This document shows, in pieces, positions 8,588 through 18,827 of a DNA stretch of 64,000 bases (positions are counted from its first letter, which is position 1; every line of letters starts with the position of its first letter). Origin of the DNA: an uncultured Alphaproteobacteria bacterium. Lineage in GTDB: Bacteria; Pseudomonadota; Alphaproteobacteria; Rs-D84. The notes below the pieces were generated by a model. That model saw nothing but the letters and a program-made list of their open reading frames with translations, did no database searches and was not told where the DNA came from. The stretch spans positions 1-64,000 of the forward strand of contig CAKQEW010000007.1 in assembly GCA_934230415.1 (NCBI GenBank), read 5' to 3'. A program made the position numbers and the translations under genes.

Positions 8588-11500
8588 ATGGGAAAAATGC
8601 GCAGTTTCCTGGCTGTTTTTGTATCTTTATTTGTTTTTATGTTTACGGCAAATTCGTTTGCCGCCGGATACACATGCAGTACTGATCGCGTTTATACCAG
8701 TTGCGCCAGTGGATATTACCTGTCCGATTGTGGTTCGTCTTCCAATTGGACTGGACAAACGCTTTCTGAATCTGACCTGGCCAATTCCAATTCATGTATT
8801 GCCGGTTCTGATACATCGTACACCTACTCTGGCGGTGCGGTATGCCCAAAAGCAAGCAGCACCAGTGGCACCGGCGGGTATTCATGCCCGACGTACAAGA
8901 AATACACCAGTTGTAACGCCGGATATTACCCATCGGCGTGCGGTACAGACACCAGCAAATGGACGGGCCAGACGATTGCGTCATCCGACATGGTGGCGGG
9001 CAATTCCTGTATCAAGGGAACGGACAGCGGTTATACATACCAGACCACCGCAGGCACCGTGTGTCCAAAGAAGGCAACAATCAGCGTAACATGCGCCGAA
9101 GGTAAACTGATTATACCGGGCGCAACGACATGCGAAACCACCTGCCCTGCGGGCAGCTATTGCCCTGGTGGCACGTATAGTGTGCCGCCCACCGGTGCAA
9201 CAGAAGCGACCGGAAAATTCTCATGCGATGGTTATACTGGTGGGGATCGTACTGAAAGTGACGAAGGCAGCTATTCAATCAATCAGTGCTATATGACATT
9301 GGCCGCTGGTAAAATGGTAACAGCCGTGAACAGTGTTGCAGAAGATTGTACAGCGGGTTATTATTGCCCGGGCGGCATGAAAATCTTTTATAATGAATAC
9401 TGGAACGAGGTAACAACCGGTGAATATCCGACGGTTGGTGGTGCCACAGCGTGTGCCCGGGGATCATACAGTGCGTCGGGCGCATCGGCGTGTACCGCGT
9501 GTCAAAGTGGCACAACAACGTCTGGTACGGGCAGCACATCGTGCGATGCAACCTGTAGTACTGGGGCCGAGGGTACCGCTACCTGGGAAACTGCGACCTG
9601 GAACAGCGATAACACGGTTACAAATTGGTGTATAGCGACCAGCTGTAATGAGCATTATACCCTGAATGAACGTGGTTACTGTGAACTGACCAAGTACAAG
9701 ATTACGTACATGTTGGGTAATCACGATATTACCGAATACCTGGCGCCGAACCGCGACGGCACTATCACCGTACCAGATTGGACATACACCTATGGCAGCG
9801 AGACCCCATTATTGACGGCGTCTGATTTGCGTGAGTATTTGAACCGCGAGACCAATCTACTGTATGCGGATAACGGCATAGACTTTACTGACAAGTGGTG
9901 CTATCCAGGTGAGAATAATGAATATATAAATAGCGAGGGGGTCTGTGGGGGTGAAGAGATAACAAGTATACCTGCGGACTTCAGTGGCGACAAGGTGCTG
10001 TATGCTGTAACAGATCCAGTAAGATTGGATATTGTTGCTAGATTAATACATGATGGCAAAGTGAATGACGACTATCCATCGGCTTTGGTAGAGGTGTTTG
10101 GAACTTCGTGGGTAAACGGTAGAACAAGCTATGCACTGACTCAGGTTGGGTTGCCGTATCGGGGTGCGGTGTTTAATGGATATTATACTGCGGAAACCGG
10201 TGGTGACCAGATTATCCCGGCGACGGGTGTATTACCAGATCCGACGGTACTGACGGTTGACAATACGACGGACAACGAAATCAGCCTGTATGCCCAGTAC
10301 ACGGAACCGACGTGCCGTGTTGAGCATGGTGGGGGCGATATGACCAATGGATGTTCCGAGGTCAGACCGTTACATACAGATGCGGCCACGTTTGACAACA
10401 TGTTGCGTGTGATTGTTGAGTGCAAACCTGGGTATTCTGCGAGTGGCGGAACCAATGATGATGGGGCTATTGAGATTGATGCGACGACGGTTGGTCAGAC
10501 GGTGTTTACCGGCACGTGTTTGGCACGGACGGCAACCGTGTCGTTCAATGCAAACAGTGGTACCGGTGGCCAGACGGCAACCGTCACCGCGACATATGAT
10601 GCGGCGATGCCGACAATCAGCACCACCGCCCCAACCCGCACAGGATATACATTTATGGGCTGGTATGATAATGCGGACTATACCAAGGGAACCCAGTATT
10701 ATGACGTAAATGGTGCGTCAACGCGCACATGGAACAAGGTTGCAAACACGACCCTGTACGCCGGGTGGTCCGCTGCAACGTATACAATTCGCTATAATTT
10801 TAATCTAAAGAATGCGACGGGAACATCATCTGTGGAACCGATTACTGCGACATGCACATATGATGCGGAATGCACAATTGCGGCAAATACCTGGACGGCC
10901 GACACGGCGGACCTGGGCGGCCACCGCGAATTCACCGGATGGAACACCACCAGCACTGGTGACGGCACAACATATCAGCCCGGGGCCCAGGTCAAGAATC
11001 TGACCACGGCCGGTGGTACAATTGACTTGTATGGTATATGGGGCACATGTGCGGAATGCACCGATAATGGCGTGAATTGTACCATATCGGCACCTGTTGG
11101 CGTTTGCACATATGTAACCAGCTGCAAAACCGGGTATGAAAACCTGGTCAATGGGGCAACTGCCAATGCATCGTGTGGTGCAATTGTATACCCAATCACG
11201 TATAACCTGGATGGTGGTACAAACGCCAGTGGCGCACCGACATCGTATACGATTGAAACCGCGACGATAACGCTGGGGACGCCGACCAAAACCGGGTATA
11301 CATTTGACGGTTGGTACACGGAATCCGCGTTTACAAACCAGGTAACCCAGATTGCAATAGGTTCAACCGGTGCCAAGGCGTTCTGGGCAAAATGGACGCC
11401 GATAACATATACCATTACGTATAACCTGAACGGGGGTACGAACGTAAATAGTGCACCAACGTCATATACGATTGACGCTGCGACAATCGCGTTGGGAACG

Positions 11501-14500
11501 CCGACCCGCGCGCACAGCGCATTTGGCGGCTGGTATACAGAATCCACGTTTGAAAACCAGGTAACCCAGATTGCAACAGGCACAACCGGCGACAAAGTGT
11601 TCTGGGCACGGTGGACATGTGATGCAGGATACAGCGAAAATACGGGTAACACGGCATGTGTGGCAAATACATACCAAATCACATTTAATGCCAATGGTGG
11701 TATTGGTGGTCCCGCCACAGCCACAGCGACGTATGACGCCCGCATGGACAAACTGACCACATTGCCAACCCGTGACACGTATTCGTTTACTGGATACTTT
11801 GACGACCAGGATGCCGGTGTTCAGTACTATGCGTCTGATGGAACCGCACTGCGTTCATGGGACAAAACCAGCAACGCAACACTGTATGCACACTGGTCCC
11901 AGAACCGTATTGCGTGCGAACTGGGCAAATACTATGACGGCACGAACCAGGTTGAATGCCCATCTGGCAAATATTGTCCGGGTACCGGTGACGCCGCCGA
12001 AGGTGGCGCAGGATGCGCGATTGAATGTACAACACTGGGCGATGATTACACGTCATCTGACGCTGGTGCCACCAGTGCCGAACAGTGCTGGAAACCAGGC
12101 ACAAAAGCATGTCGTGACCCAGGCAAAAATACAGAATGTCCTTCTACTACACTTCGTTGCACATATGACAGCGATCCTGAAAACACCATTGAATGTATGC
12201 AGTATTATAATGGCGACTGCGTTGTTCCAACCGGTGTTGATGACAAGTGCCCTATTCTGCCAAGCAGCCTGGCGTGCAAAGCTAATTATTATGTGAACAG
12301 CGAATTGGGCGAATGCAGTGCTTGTACGAACCTGGGTAGCTTTAATGATCCAGACACTGGCAACATGCTGTGGTGGAACGAATCTACTGGCGGTCGTTTA
12401 AAAGATGGCGCAACCGTTTGTTATAACCAGTCTGGTATGTATGACTGTACCGAAGATGTCAAAAAACTGACTCCTGAACATGCAACGTGCGAACCATTGT
12501 ACGAAAAAATTAATGGTATTCGCAGATGGCCAGAAACAGTCTGCACAGAAGGATATAATGCAAGCTGCGCTGCGACAAACTGCTCTTGCGAAGCCGGGTA
12601 TACCTTCAGAATGCCATCGGGTCAAAAGAATGATATCGGTTCGTGCGATCCGAACACATACAACATTGTGATTGATGATAACAATGGCACTGGTGGCACC
12701 GGTACAATTTATGAGTTGTTCGCGACTGGCTTCTATGCTGATGCGGATGTTCAGAACCAGGTGACATCTGTGGCGGTTCCGGTACGTGCGAACTATACGT
12801 TCCTGGGGTACTTTACCGACCCAACAGGTGGCGATATGGTTGTATCACAGGCGGGCACGATTTTGACGGACGCAACATTCACCGCGGCAACCACATGGTA
12901 TGCCCACTGGGAACAGAATGTAATTGAATGCCCGGGTGCGGGTAAATATATCAATGCAGATGACCAGGTTGCCGACTGTCCAGCGGGCAGCTGGTGTCCG
13001 GGTCGCGGCAGCAACGGTATTGATGTCGTACCGGCGGGCAATGGTGGCGGATGCAATATTGCATGTCCGGCGGCACCAAACAATGCCCAGACCAGTCCGG
13101 CGGGTGCATCTGAACAGACCGCGTGTTATTACATCGCAGACCCATGGTCATCGTTCCAGAACGGTACTGCGGCGGCCCAGTGTAATTACCATGTTGCGTC
13201 TGGCACATACGGCAATTGCAGCGTCAAAGAAGTTCACACGTGTGTTGCGGGGCACTATTACACAAACCGTGGTGAAACATTGTGTGTTCCGACCGATGAT
13301 GGATATTGGTCGGCGGCAGACAGCACAACACAGACAAAGTGCCCAGACTATCGCGAGGCATCAGATAACATCGTTCATTCTGAATCCACGGCCGAACGTG
13401 TCACCCAGTGCTGGAAGTATTGCGATTTGAAACCATCTGATGTGTCACATTCCCAGACGGTTACATCAACAAACGAAAATGGGCGTGTGTATGCCACAGA
13501 TACAAATGTATATGCCCAGTGTACATATAATGTTACATGCGACACGGGATACGATGCCACAAATGGTGCCGTGCCATCGTGCAACGGCCATGTGTATACG
13601 ATTACACTGGATAAAAATGGCGGCAATGGCGACATCGTGGCCAGCGCGCAATGCACATTTGACAGTGGGGCATGCACCCTGCCGGCGACAGATGCACTGA
13701 CACGTGCCGGATATTCGGTTGGTGCCCAGTGGTGCACAACGGCATCTGGTGGCGCGCCATGCTATACCGGTGGTGAAACAATCACACCGAACATATCTGC
13801 GGATGGCACAGACACAAAGCTGTACGCGATATGGACACCAAATGTGTATCGTGTGAACCTGGTGCAAAACGATGCAACGACCGCACCGACACCTGCAAGT
13901 GTGTATCTGAAATATGCAACAGGTTGGTTCCGTGACGCCGCCGCGACCAACGCAATTGTCCGGCTGGATACCGTGCCCACCAAGACAGGTTATGAATTTG
14001 CGGGGTATTTCACCGACAGTTTGATGATTGTCGCCAATGATGGGACATTTGAAACTGGGGTTGACGCCCTGACCATGACAACAAATCAGGATGCTACGAT
14101 TAATGTAAAGTGGTCTGCGGGTCGCACAACGTGCCCAGCGGGTCAGTATTATACCGGCACCGGTACCACATGCGCGCCATGTAACGCAAATTCGGAAACG
14201 AAACAGTATTACTGTCCGGGTGGTTCATTTGGCACAGACAGTGGCGTAATTGCGGGTCGCAACACATGCCCGAATGGCGGTCTGGTTGCATCGGATGATG
14301 CGTCATCAATATCAGACTGTTATCTGGATGGGTTGACAACATACCCCGCCAACCACGGTCGCGGAACCCAGACATGTAACTATAACAGCGATACACAGGT
14401 TTATGACAGCAATTGTCGCAATCGCGCGATTACATGGTGCGATGCGGGGTACTATCTGGATGCAGAAAATGCAGCAAACCAGACATCCCCAGATTGCGTC

Positions 14501-16483
14501 ATGGCGATTGATGGACACTATTCACTGTACGGTTTAACAACACAAAACGAATGCCCGGGATATACGGATGGCGGACTGGTTCATTCTGATGGTGACCGCA
14601 AGTCATCGGGTGATTGTTATCGTGAATTGGTATTGTTACTGGGCGAACACGGCAGTGGTACCCAAACATGTCACTATACCACCGGCGATGGCGATTCCGC
14701 CCAGTATTCAACAGAATGCACCGACAAGGTTATTACAAAGTGTGCGGCCGGATACTGGCGCGTTGCGGCCAGCGACACAGACTGTGCCGCCATTGGCCAA
14801 GGATATTACAGTGGGGCCGATGAACTGGCACGTCACGAATGCCCAACAGAAAACGGTATGCGCGGAACAACCGTCAGCAATGTTGCCAATGAAATTGGTC
14901 TGTGCTATCTGGCGGAAAAACCGTATACCGCCGACCATGGTCATGGAACAAAACGCTGTGACTACAACACGGAATCCGCGGCGTATACAAATTGCGGTAA
15001 CGCAATAATGACGGTGTGTGACGGCGGATACTGGTATAATTCGGTTACAGAACCAAACGACTGTATCGCGGTTGGTATCGGATTCTGGAGTGCGAACGAC
15101 GTCACCACACGTGTTCAGTGTATTGGTGATGGCACGACAACAACAGAAACCAGCACATCGGCGTACGACTGCTATAAAGATGGGGTTGCGTGCCCAATCA
15201 CAAATGGCCGCGGCGAAAACACATGCCACCTGGACGGTACGACAAACGAATACACCGCCGATTGCACAGAATGTGTCGTTACGGCGTGCGATACCGGGTT
15301 TGACCGTGTTGGCAATACATGCGTGAATTGTCCAGAAAACAATGTCTGTGCAAATGGTGAACAGAAAACCTGTACGGAACTGACATCGGGCGAATACACG
15401 ATGGCGGACGCCGGAACAACCGATGTTGGTCGTTGCTATCGCGATTGTGCAAATGCAGAACATGCAACCGCAATGCGTGGCCGCGATTACCACGACGGCA
15501 GTAATACGTGTGAAATCACCGCATGCGCCGCCGGATGGACATTGAGTGATGGCGAATGCGTACCGTGTCCAAATGGTCACTATTGTGACGGCGTGGCGAC
15601 CGCGCCAATTGCGTGTCCGGCGGATTGGCCATTGGCCGATGCAGGCAGCACATCACAAAATGCATGCCACCGCATGTGCGAGAGTTACAGCATAATTGGC
15701 GGTACGGCGAACCCGGTTCAGCCAACTGTATTCTGGCCGGCACAGTGCGAATTTACCGGAACATCTGATTCTGGGAATCCGTGCGACATCGTTGATGGCA
15801 AATGTCGCGAAACATCGTGCAACAGCGACTATGAAATGGATGATGGTGTGTGCGTACCCTGCAACCGCGATCATGCACTGGGGTACCAAGATACGGGCAA
15901 CTGTTTCGTTTCGTTGTGCGAATTGGGATATCACCCGAACGACAAATCGTGCGAAGAAAACGTCCAGGTATGCACCGCCCCGAATGCGGTATCGGCAACC
16001 ATGACATGGAATCCGGCGACCAAATCGTTTGGCCCATGCACAATAACAGAATGCGACGGTGGTTTCCACGTGGCATCCAATGCATGCGTATCTGATGTTC
16101 AACCGTGCAGTGTTGAAAATGGTACCGGTACCAAGGAATGGAATCACGCCACCAACAAATGGGATGCGTGCATCGCCGACACATGTGAACCGGGTTACAC
16201 AACCGATCCATCGGAACAAGACCCCAGATACACAACTCAGAATGGATGTGGCGTATGCGCGAACAAGTATGCCGAAGATGGCGAAATCGCCGCCAGCACG
16301 TATGTCCGCGGATGCGAGATTGCATCATGCATGTACCAGGGTGAAAAGTATAATCTGGACGGGAATCATTGCGAACTGATTTGCAGTGTTACCGGATATT
16401 CGGATGAAACCGGCACAATGAAATGGGATAACGCGCGGAAAAAGTGTGTGCGTACGTGCGAACCAGGATATACCGCATGGTAA
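8588..16483 (+). CDS. Giant Cys-rich secreted/surface repeat protein
   Basis: 2,631 residues. The ATG at 8588 has GAGAGG 5-6 nt upstream and starts a signal peptide (basic MGKMR, hydrophobic core, cleavage near NSFAA). The mature chain is mostly repeats of a Cys-rich unit (CxxGYY, CPAGSYCPGG, CARGSYSASGASACTAC) resembling GCC2/GCC3 or TNFR-like modules. Interspersed are InlB/Flg_new-type beta repeats (for example ITYNLNGG, GYTFDGWYTE, FWAKWT) around residues 640-1,130, 1,360-1,450 and 1,680-1,840. No sortase motif, beta-barrel or membrane anchor is visible at the C-terminus (ending CEPGYTAW). Adhesin or surface layer roles are guesses. It has its own terminator. Confidence 0.85.
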   Translation: MGKMRSFLAVFVSLFVFMFTANSFAAGYTCSTDRVYTSCASGYYLSDCGSSSNWTGQTLSESDLANSNSCIAGSDTSYTYSGGAVCPKASSTSGTGGYSCPTYKKYTSCNAGYYPSACGTDTSKWTGQTIASSDMVAGNSCIKGTDSGYTYQTTAGTVCPKKATISVTCAEGKLIIPGATTCETTCPAGSYCPGGTYSVPPTGATEATGKFSCDGYTGGDRTESDEGSYSINQCYMTLAAGKMVTAVNSVAEDCTAGYYCPGGMKIFYNEYWNEVTTGEYPTVGGATACARGSYSASGASACTACQSGTTTSGTGSTSCDATCSTGAEGTATWETATWNSDNTVTNWCIATSCNEHYTLNERGYCELTKYKITYMLGNHDITEYLAPNRDGTITVPDWTYTYGSETPLLTASDLREYLNRETNLLYADNGIDFTDKWCYPGENNEYINSEGVCGGEEITSIPADFSGDKVLYAVTDPVRLDIVARLIHDGKVNDDYPSALVEVFGTSWVNGRTSYALTQVGLPYRGAVFNGYYTAETGGDQIIPATGVLPDPTVLTVDNTTDNEISLYAQYTEPTCRVEHGGGDMTNGCSEVRPLHTDAATFDNMLRVIVECKPGYSASGGTNDDGAIEIDATTVGQTVFTGTCLARTATVSFNANSGTGGQTATVTATYDAAMPTISTTAPTRTGYTFMGWYDNADYTKGTQYYDVNGASTRTWNKVANTTLYAGWSAATYTIRYNFNLKNATGTSSVEPITATCTYDAECTIAANTWTADTADLGGHREFTGWNTTSTGDGTTYQPGAQVKNLTTAGGTIDLYGIWGTCAECTDNGVNCTISAPVGVCTYVTSCKTGYENLVNGATANASCGAIVYPITYNLDGGTNASGAPTSYTIETATITLGTPTKTGYTFDGWYTESAFTNQVTQIAIGSTGAKAFWAKWTPITYTITYNLNGGTNVNSAPTSYTIDAATIALGTPTRAHSAFGGWYTESTFENQVTQIATGTTGDKVFWARWTCDAGYSENTGNTACVANTYQITFNANGGIGGPATATATYDARMDKLTTLPTRDTYSFTGYFDDQDAGVQYYASDGTALRSWDKTSNATLYAHWSQNRIACELGKYYDGTNQVECPSGKYCPGTGDAAEGGAGCAIECTTLGDDYTSSDAGATSAEQCWKPGTKACRDPGKNTECPSTTLRCTYDSDPENTIECMQYYNGDCVVPTGVDDKCPILPSSLACKANYYVNSELGECSACTNLGSFNDPDTGNMLWWNESTGGRLKDGATVCYNQSGMYDCTEDVKKLTPEHATCEPLYEKINGIRRWPETVCTEGYNASCAATNCSCEAGYTFRMPSGQKNDIGSCDPNTYNIVIDDNNGTGGTGTIYELFATGFYADADVQNQVTSVAVPVRANYTFLGYFTDPTGGDMVVSQAGTILTDATFTAATTWYAHWEQNVIECPGAGKYINADDQVADCPAGSWCPGRGSNGIDVVPAGNGGGCNIACPAAPNNAQTSPAGASEQTACYYIADPWSSFQNGTAAAQCNYHVASGTYGNCSVKEVHTCVAGHYYTNRGETLCVPTDDGYWSAADSTTQTKCPDYREASDNIVHSESTAERVTQCWKYCDLKPSDVSHSQTVTSTNENGRVYATDTNVYAQCTYNVTCDTGYDATNGAVPSCNGHVYTITLDKNGGNGDIVASAQCTFDSGACTLPATDALTRAGYSVGAQWCTTASGGAPCYTGGETITPNISADGTDTKLYAIWTPNVYRVNLVQNDATTAPTPASVYLKYATGWFRDAAATNAIVRLDTVPTKTGYEFAGYFTDSLMIVANDGTFETGVDALTMTTNQDATINVKWSAGRTTCPAGQYYTGTGTTCAPCNANSETKQYYCPGGSFGTDSGVIAGRNTCPNGGLVASDDASSISDCYLDGLTTYPANHGRGTQTCNYNSDTQVYDSNCRNRAITWCDAGYYLDAENAANQTSPDCVMAIDGHYSLYGLTTQNECPGYTDGGLVHSDGDRKSSGDCYRELVLLLGEHGSGTQTCHYTTGDGDSAQYSTECTDKVITKCAAGYWRVAASDTDCAAIGQGYYSGADELARHECPTENGMRGTTVSNVANEIGLCYLAEKPYTADHGHGTKRCDYNTESAAYTNCGNAIMTVCDGGYWYNSVTEPNDCIAVGIGFWSANDVTTRVQCIGDGTTTTETSTSAYDCYKDGVACPITNGRGENTCHLDGTTNEYTADCTECVVTACDTGFDRVGNTCVNCPENNVCANGEQKTCTELTSGEYTMADAGTTDVGRCYRDCANAEHATAMRGRDYHDGSNTCEITACAAGWTLSDGECVPCPNGHYCDGVATAPIACPADWPLADAGSTSQNACHRMCESYSIIGGTANPVQPTVFWPAQCEFTGTSDSGNPCDIVDGKCRETSCNSDYEMDDGVCVPCNRDHALGYQDTGNCFVSLCELGYHPNDKSCEENVQVCTAPNAVSATMTWNPATKSFGPCTITECDGGFHVASNACVSDVQPCSVENGTGTKEWNHATNKWDACIADTCEPGYTTDPSEQDPRYTTQNGCGVCANKYAEDGEIAASTYVRGCEIASCMYQGEKYNLDGNHCELICSVTGYSDETGTMKWDNARKKCVRTCEPGYTAW

Positions 16484-16489
16484 AGAGCG

Positions 16490-16514
16490 ACCGCCCAAAC
16501 GGGCGGTTTTTTAA
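16490..16514 (+). terminator. Intrinsic terminator after the giant surface protein
   Basis: Stem ACCGCCC/GGGCGGT, AAAC loop, then TTTTTTAAT. Confidence 0.85.
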
Positions 16515-16553
16515 TCATGGATTTTTATATGCATATTGGATACAATCCAAATC

Positions 16554-17708
16554 ATGAAAAAATATGATGTAATTATTATTGGTGCCGGCGCGGCGGGATT
16601 GAGTGCAGCCCGCGCTGCAATCAGTCACGGGCGCAGTGTGGCCGTAATTGATATGGGCGCCACCCCTGCGCGCAAGGTTGCCGTATCGGGTGGTGGACGT
16701 TGCAATTTTACGAATGCCGCCGCCACGCGCGACCGGTATTTTGGCACGAACCCGGACTTTGTACGGGGCGCCCTGGCCCGTGTGACCCCAGATGACATCT
16801 TGGATTGGGCGCGACGTCACAATATTTCGTGGTCAGAGAAATCCGCCGGGCAATATTTTGGCGACAACGCACAAAGTGTGGTTAACGCCCTGGTATCGGA
16901 CACACGTGGCGCAAAAATCATATTGGGCGACGCGGTTCTGGACGTACAGCACAATGGCACAGAATTTATTATCCGCGCACAATCGGGTACATATGCCGCA
17001 ACCAGCGTCATTGTGGCATCAGGCGGGGTTTCATTTCCGACCCTGGGCGTGTCAGATATCGGATACAAAATTGCAAAGCATTTTGGCCATAAAATCGTAC
17101 CGCCGCGTCCGGCACTGTGCGCGATTGTCACAGACGCGATTCCCCCAGAATTGGCGGGAATATCACTGAACGCAAAAATCACATGTGGACGCGACCACGT
17201 TACGGATTCAATGTTGTTCACGCACAGTGGAATTGGTGGTCCGGTGGCATACCGCACAACTGTGCGCGATTGCAACGATGATTTGATTCTGGATTTATTG
17301 CCGGACGTGGACGCATTTGCGTGGTTGCGCACGGCAAAGCAGACCATGGGGTCAAAATCCCCTGGGGCGATATTGTCTGAAAAATTGCCGGCGCGCGTTG
17401 CGCGATGGATTGCCGATGGCGCCCCCGCGCATATTGCCGATATGCGTGACACGGCCCTGGCCACAATGGCACAACGCATTAATCACATTGTGATTGCACA
17501 TGACAAATACAGATTACACGGCATGTCCGGGGCCGAGGTTACCCGTGGTGGCATCGCAACCGATGACGTATCATCCAAGACCATGGAATCCAAAATTCGC
17601 CCTGGCCTGTTCTTTGCCGGCGAGGTTTTAGATATCGCAGGCGACCTGGGCGGGTTCAACCTGCACTGGGCATGGGCCAGTGGCACCATCGCCGGCCAGA
17701 ACGCCTAG
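16554..17708 (+). CDS. FAD-dependent oxidoreductase, BaiN/HI0933 family
   Basis: 384 residues. N-terminal dinucleotide-binding GAGAAGLSAA, the family signature SGGGRCNFTN near residue 50, and a C-terminal FAD contact GGFNLHWAWASG. Members are flavoproteins of often unknown substrate; BaiN was linked to bile-acid dehydroxylation in gut clostridia, but that role cannot be transferred here. The ATG at 16554 has no clear Shine-Dalgarno; a TACAAT box at 16541-16546 would give a nearly leaderless mRNA. A TTG further upstream is unlikely. Confidence 0.88.
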   Translation: MKKYDVIIIGAGAAGLSAARAAISHGRSVAVIDMGATPARKVAVSGGGRCNFTNAAATRDRYFGTNPDFVRGALARVTPDDILDWARRHNISWSEKSAGQYFGDNAQSVVNALVSDTRGAKIILGDAVLDVQHNGTEFIIRAQSGTYAATSVIVASGGVSFPTLGVSDIGYKIAKHFGHKIVPPRPALCAIVTDAIPPELAGISLNAKITCGRDHVTDSMLFTHSGIGGPVAYRTTVRDCNDDLILDLLPDVDAFAWLRTAKQTMGSKSPGAILSEKLPARVARWIADGAPAHIADMRDTALATMAQRINHIVIAHDKYRLHGMSGAEVTRGGIATDDVSSKTMESKIRPGLFFAGEVLDIAGDLGGFNLHWAWASGTIAGQNA

Positions 17709-17777
17709 AATTCATACCTATGTATTTATGCGAATAAATCCCGTACAATCAAATTGTACTATACCAGGGGTTGGCGG

Positions 17778-18665
17778 ATGAACACAGTGGTTTTGGCAGC
17801 ACGCGATGGAACACGATTGGTCTGTTCGTTATGGGACGATGTTCGTTGTCCAATCGGCGTGGTTCAGATAATTCACGGCATGGATGAACACGTCAGTCGT
17901 TATGACCGCTTTGCGCGATACATGAACCAGAACGGATACATTGTATTTGGCGATGACCACCGCGCGCACGGGCGCACCGCGGGCGCGCCCCAGAACATTG
18001 GCAAGACCGGCAATACGCCTGATTTATTCATGGCAATTGTATCTGATGAACTGGCGATTTTGAAATACCTGAAAAACAAATACGATTTGCCAGTATTGGT
18101 GTTCGGGCACAGTTATGGCAGTTTTATAACCCAGCGTTTAATGCAGGAAACGAACCTGGCGGCGGCGGGTGTATGTTTATCTGGTTCGGCGAAATACCCA
18201 CATGGTATGCTGCGCATAGCCGCGGCGACCGCATGGATTGGTGAACATATGTTCGGGCGCGACGCCCCCGCACGTGCGATTGAACTATTTATGCCGATTC
18301 GTCGTGCCCATGCGGGCAAATACCTGACCCGGGACCAGCACCAGATTGCCCTGCGCAATGCCGACCCAATGCGGGCACGCCATTTTTCATACGGGTTTTA
18401 TTATTCACTGTTCCGGAATTTGTTGCAATTAACCGGAACCGCCGACCGCAAAATACCATTACTGATAATCAGTGGCAGTCGCGATATCGTCAGCCAGAAC
18501 AGCCGTCTGGCCATGTCACTGTACCGAACGTATCGTGCCCAGAATCTGAACCATTTGACGATAATTATTTACCCAGACGCACGCCACGAATTACTGATGG
18601 ACACCAATTATGCCGATGTTCAACGGGATGTACTGGAATTTTTCAATAACGTTTTGCACATATAA
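17778..18665 (+). CDS. Alpha/beta hydrolase, lysophospholipase/monoacylglycerol lipase-like
   Basis: 295 residues of the serine aminopeptidase S33/hydrolase_4 type. The oxyanion region is HGMDEHVSRY, the nucleophile elbow GHSYGS, an acid near SGSRDIVS, and the catalytic His in DARHELLMD. This matches cytosolic lysophospholipases and monoacylglycerol lipases. AGGGG lies 9 nt before the ATG at 17778. A TACAAT box at 17743-17748 may be its -10. Confidence 0.88.
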   Translation: MNTVVLAARDGTRLVCSLWDDVRCPIGVVQIIHGMDEHVSRYDRFARYMNQNGYIVFGDDHRAHGRTAGAPQNIGKTGNTPDLFMAIVSDELAILKYLKNKYDLPVLVFGHSYGSFITQRLMQETNLAAAGVCLSGSAKYPHGMLRIAAATAWIGEHMFGRDAPARAIELFMPIRRAHAGKYLTRDQHQIALRNADPMRARHFSYGFYYSLFRNLLQLTGTADRKIPLLIISGSRDIVSQNSRLAMSLYRTYRAQNLNHLTIIIYPDARHELLMDTNYADVQRDVLEFFNNVLHI

Positions 18666-18672
18666 AAAACAC

Positions 18673-18701
18673 TTGTATAAAACCCCGCAAACGCGTATAA
18701 T
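18673..18701 (+). promoter_or_regulatory. Predicted promoter of the Cys-rich secreted protein gene
   Basis: TTGTAT (18673-18678), 17-bp spacer, perfect TATAAT (18696-18701). It would give a leader of about 100 nt containing the inverted repeat described next. Confidence 0.7.
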
Positions 18702-18725
18702 ACGGGCGACACAGAGCAAAAATTA

Positions 18726-18827
18726 ATGCCGAAAAAAAAGGAACGTTTATTTTCGGCAAAATTTTGTTAATAAAAACCTTGAATTTCTGCGACATTTTCT
18801 CCCCCAATTTTGCCGAAAATAAACGTT
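18726..18827 (+). promoter_or_regulatory. Surface-gene leader with a 22-bp inverted repeat over the start codon
   Basis: Positions 18742-18763 and 18806-18827 are perfect 22-nt reverse complements (core GCCGAAAATAAACGTT). The right arm contains the TTG start at 18810. The left arm can instead fold locally, GCCGAAAA (18728-18735) with TTTTCGGC (18750-18757). A short frame starting ATGCCGAAA at 18726 lies inside. Related elements precede both BspA-like surface genes (41676-41796, 54726-54846). Confidence 0.6.

Noticed and set aside
10975..11778. Minus-strand frame of 267 codons inside the giant gene
   Set aside because: Antisense shadow; no start signal, composition follows the sense repeats.
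14708..15580. Minus-strand frame of 290 codons inside the giant gene
   Set aside because: Antisense shadow with Cys/Thr bias caused by the sense strand.
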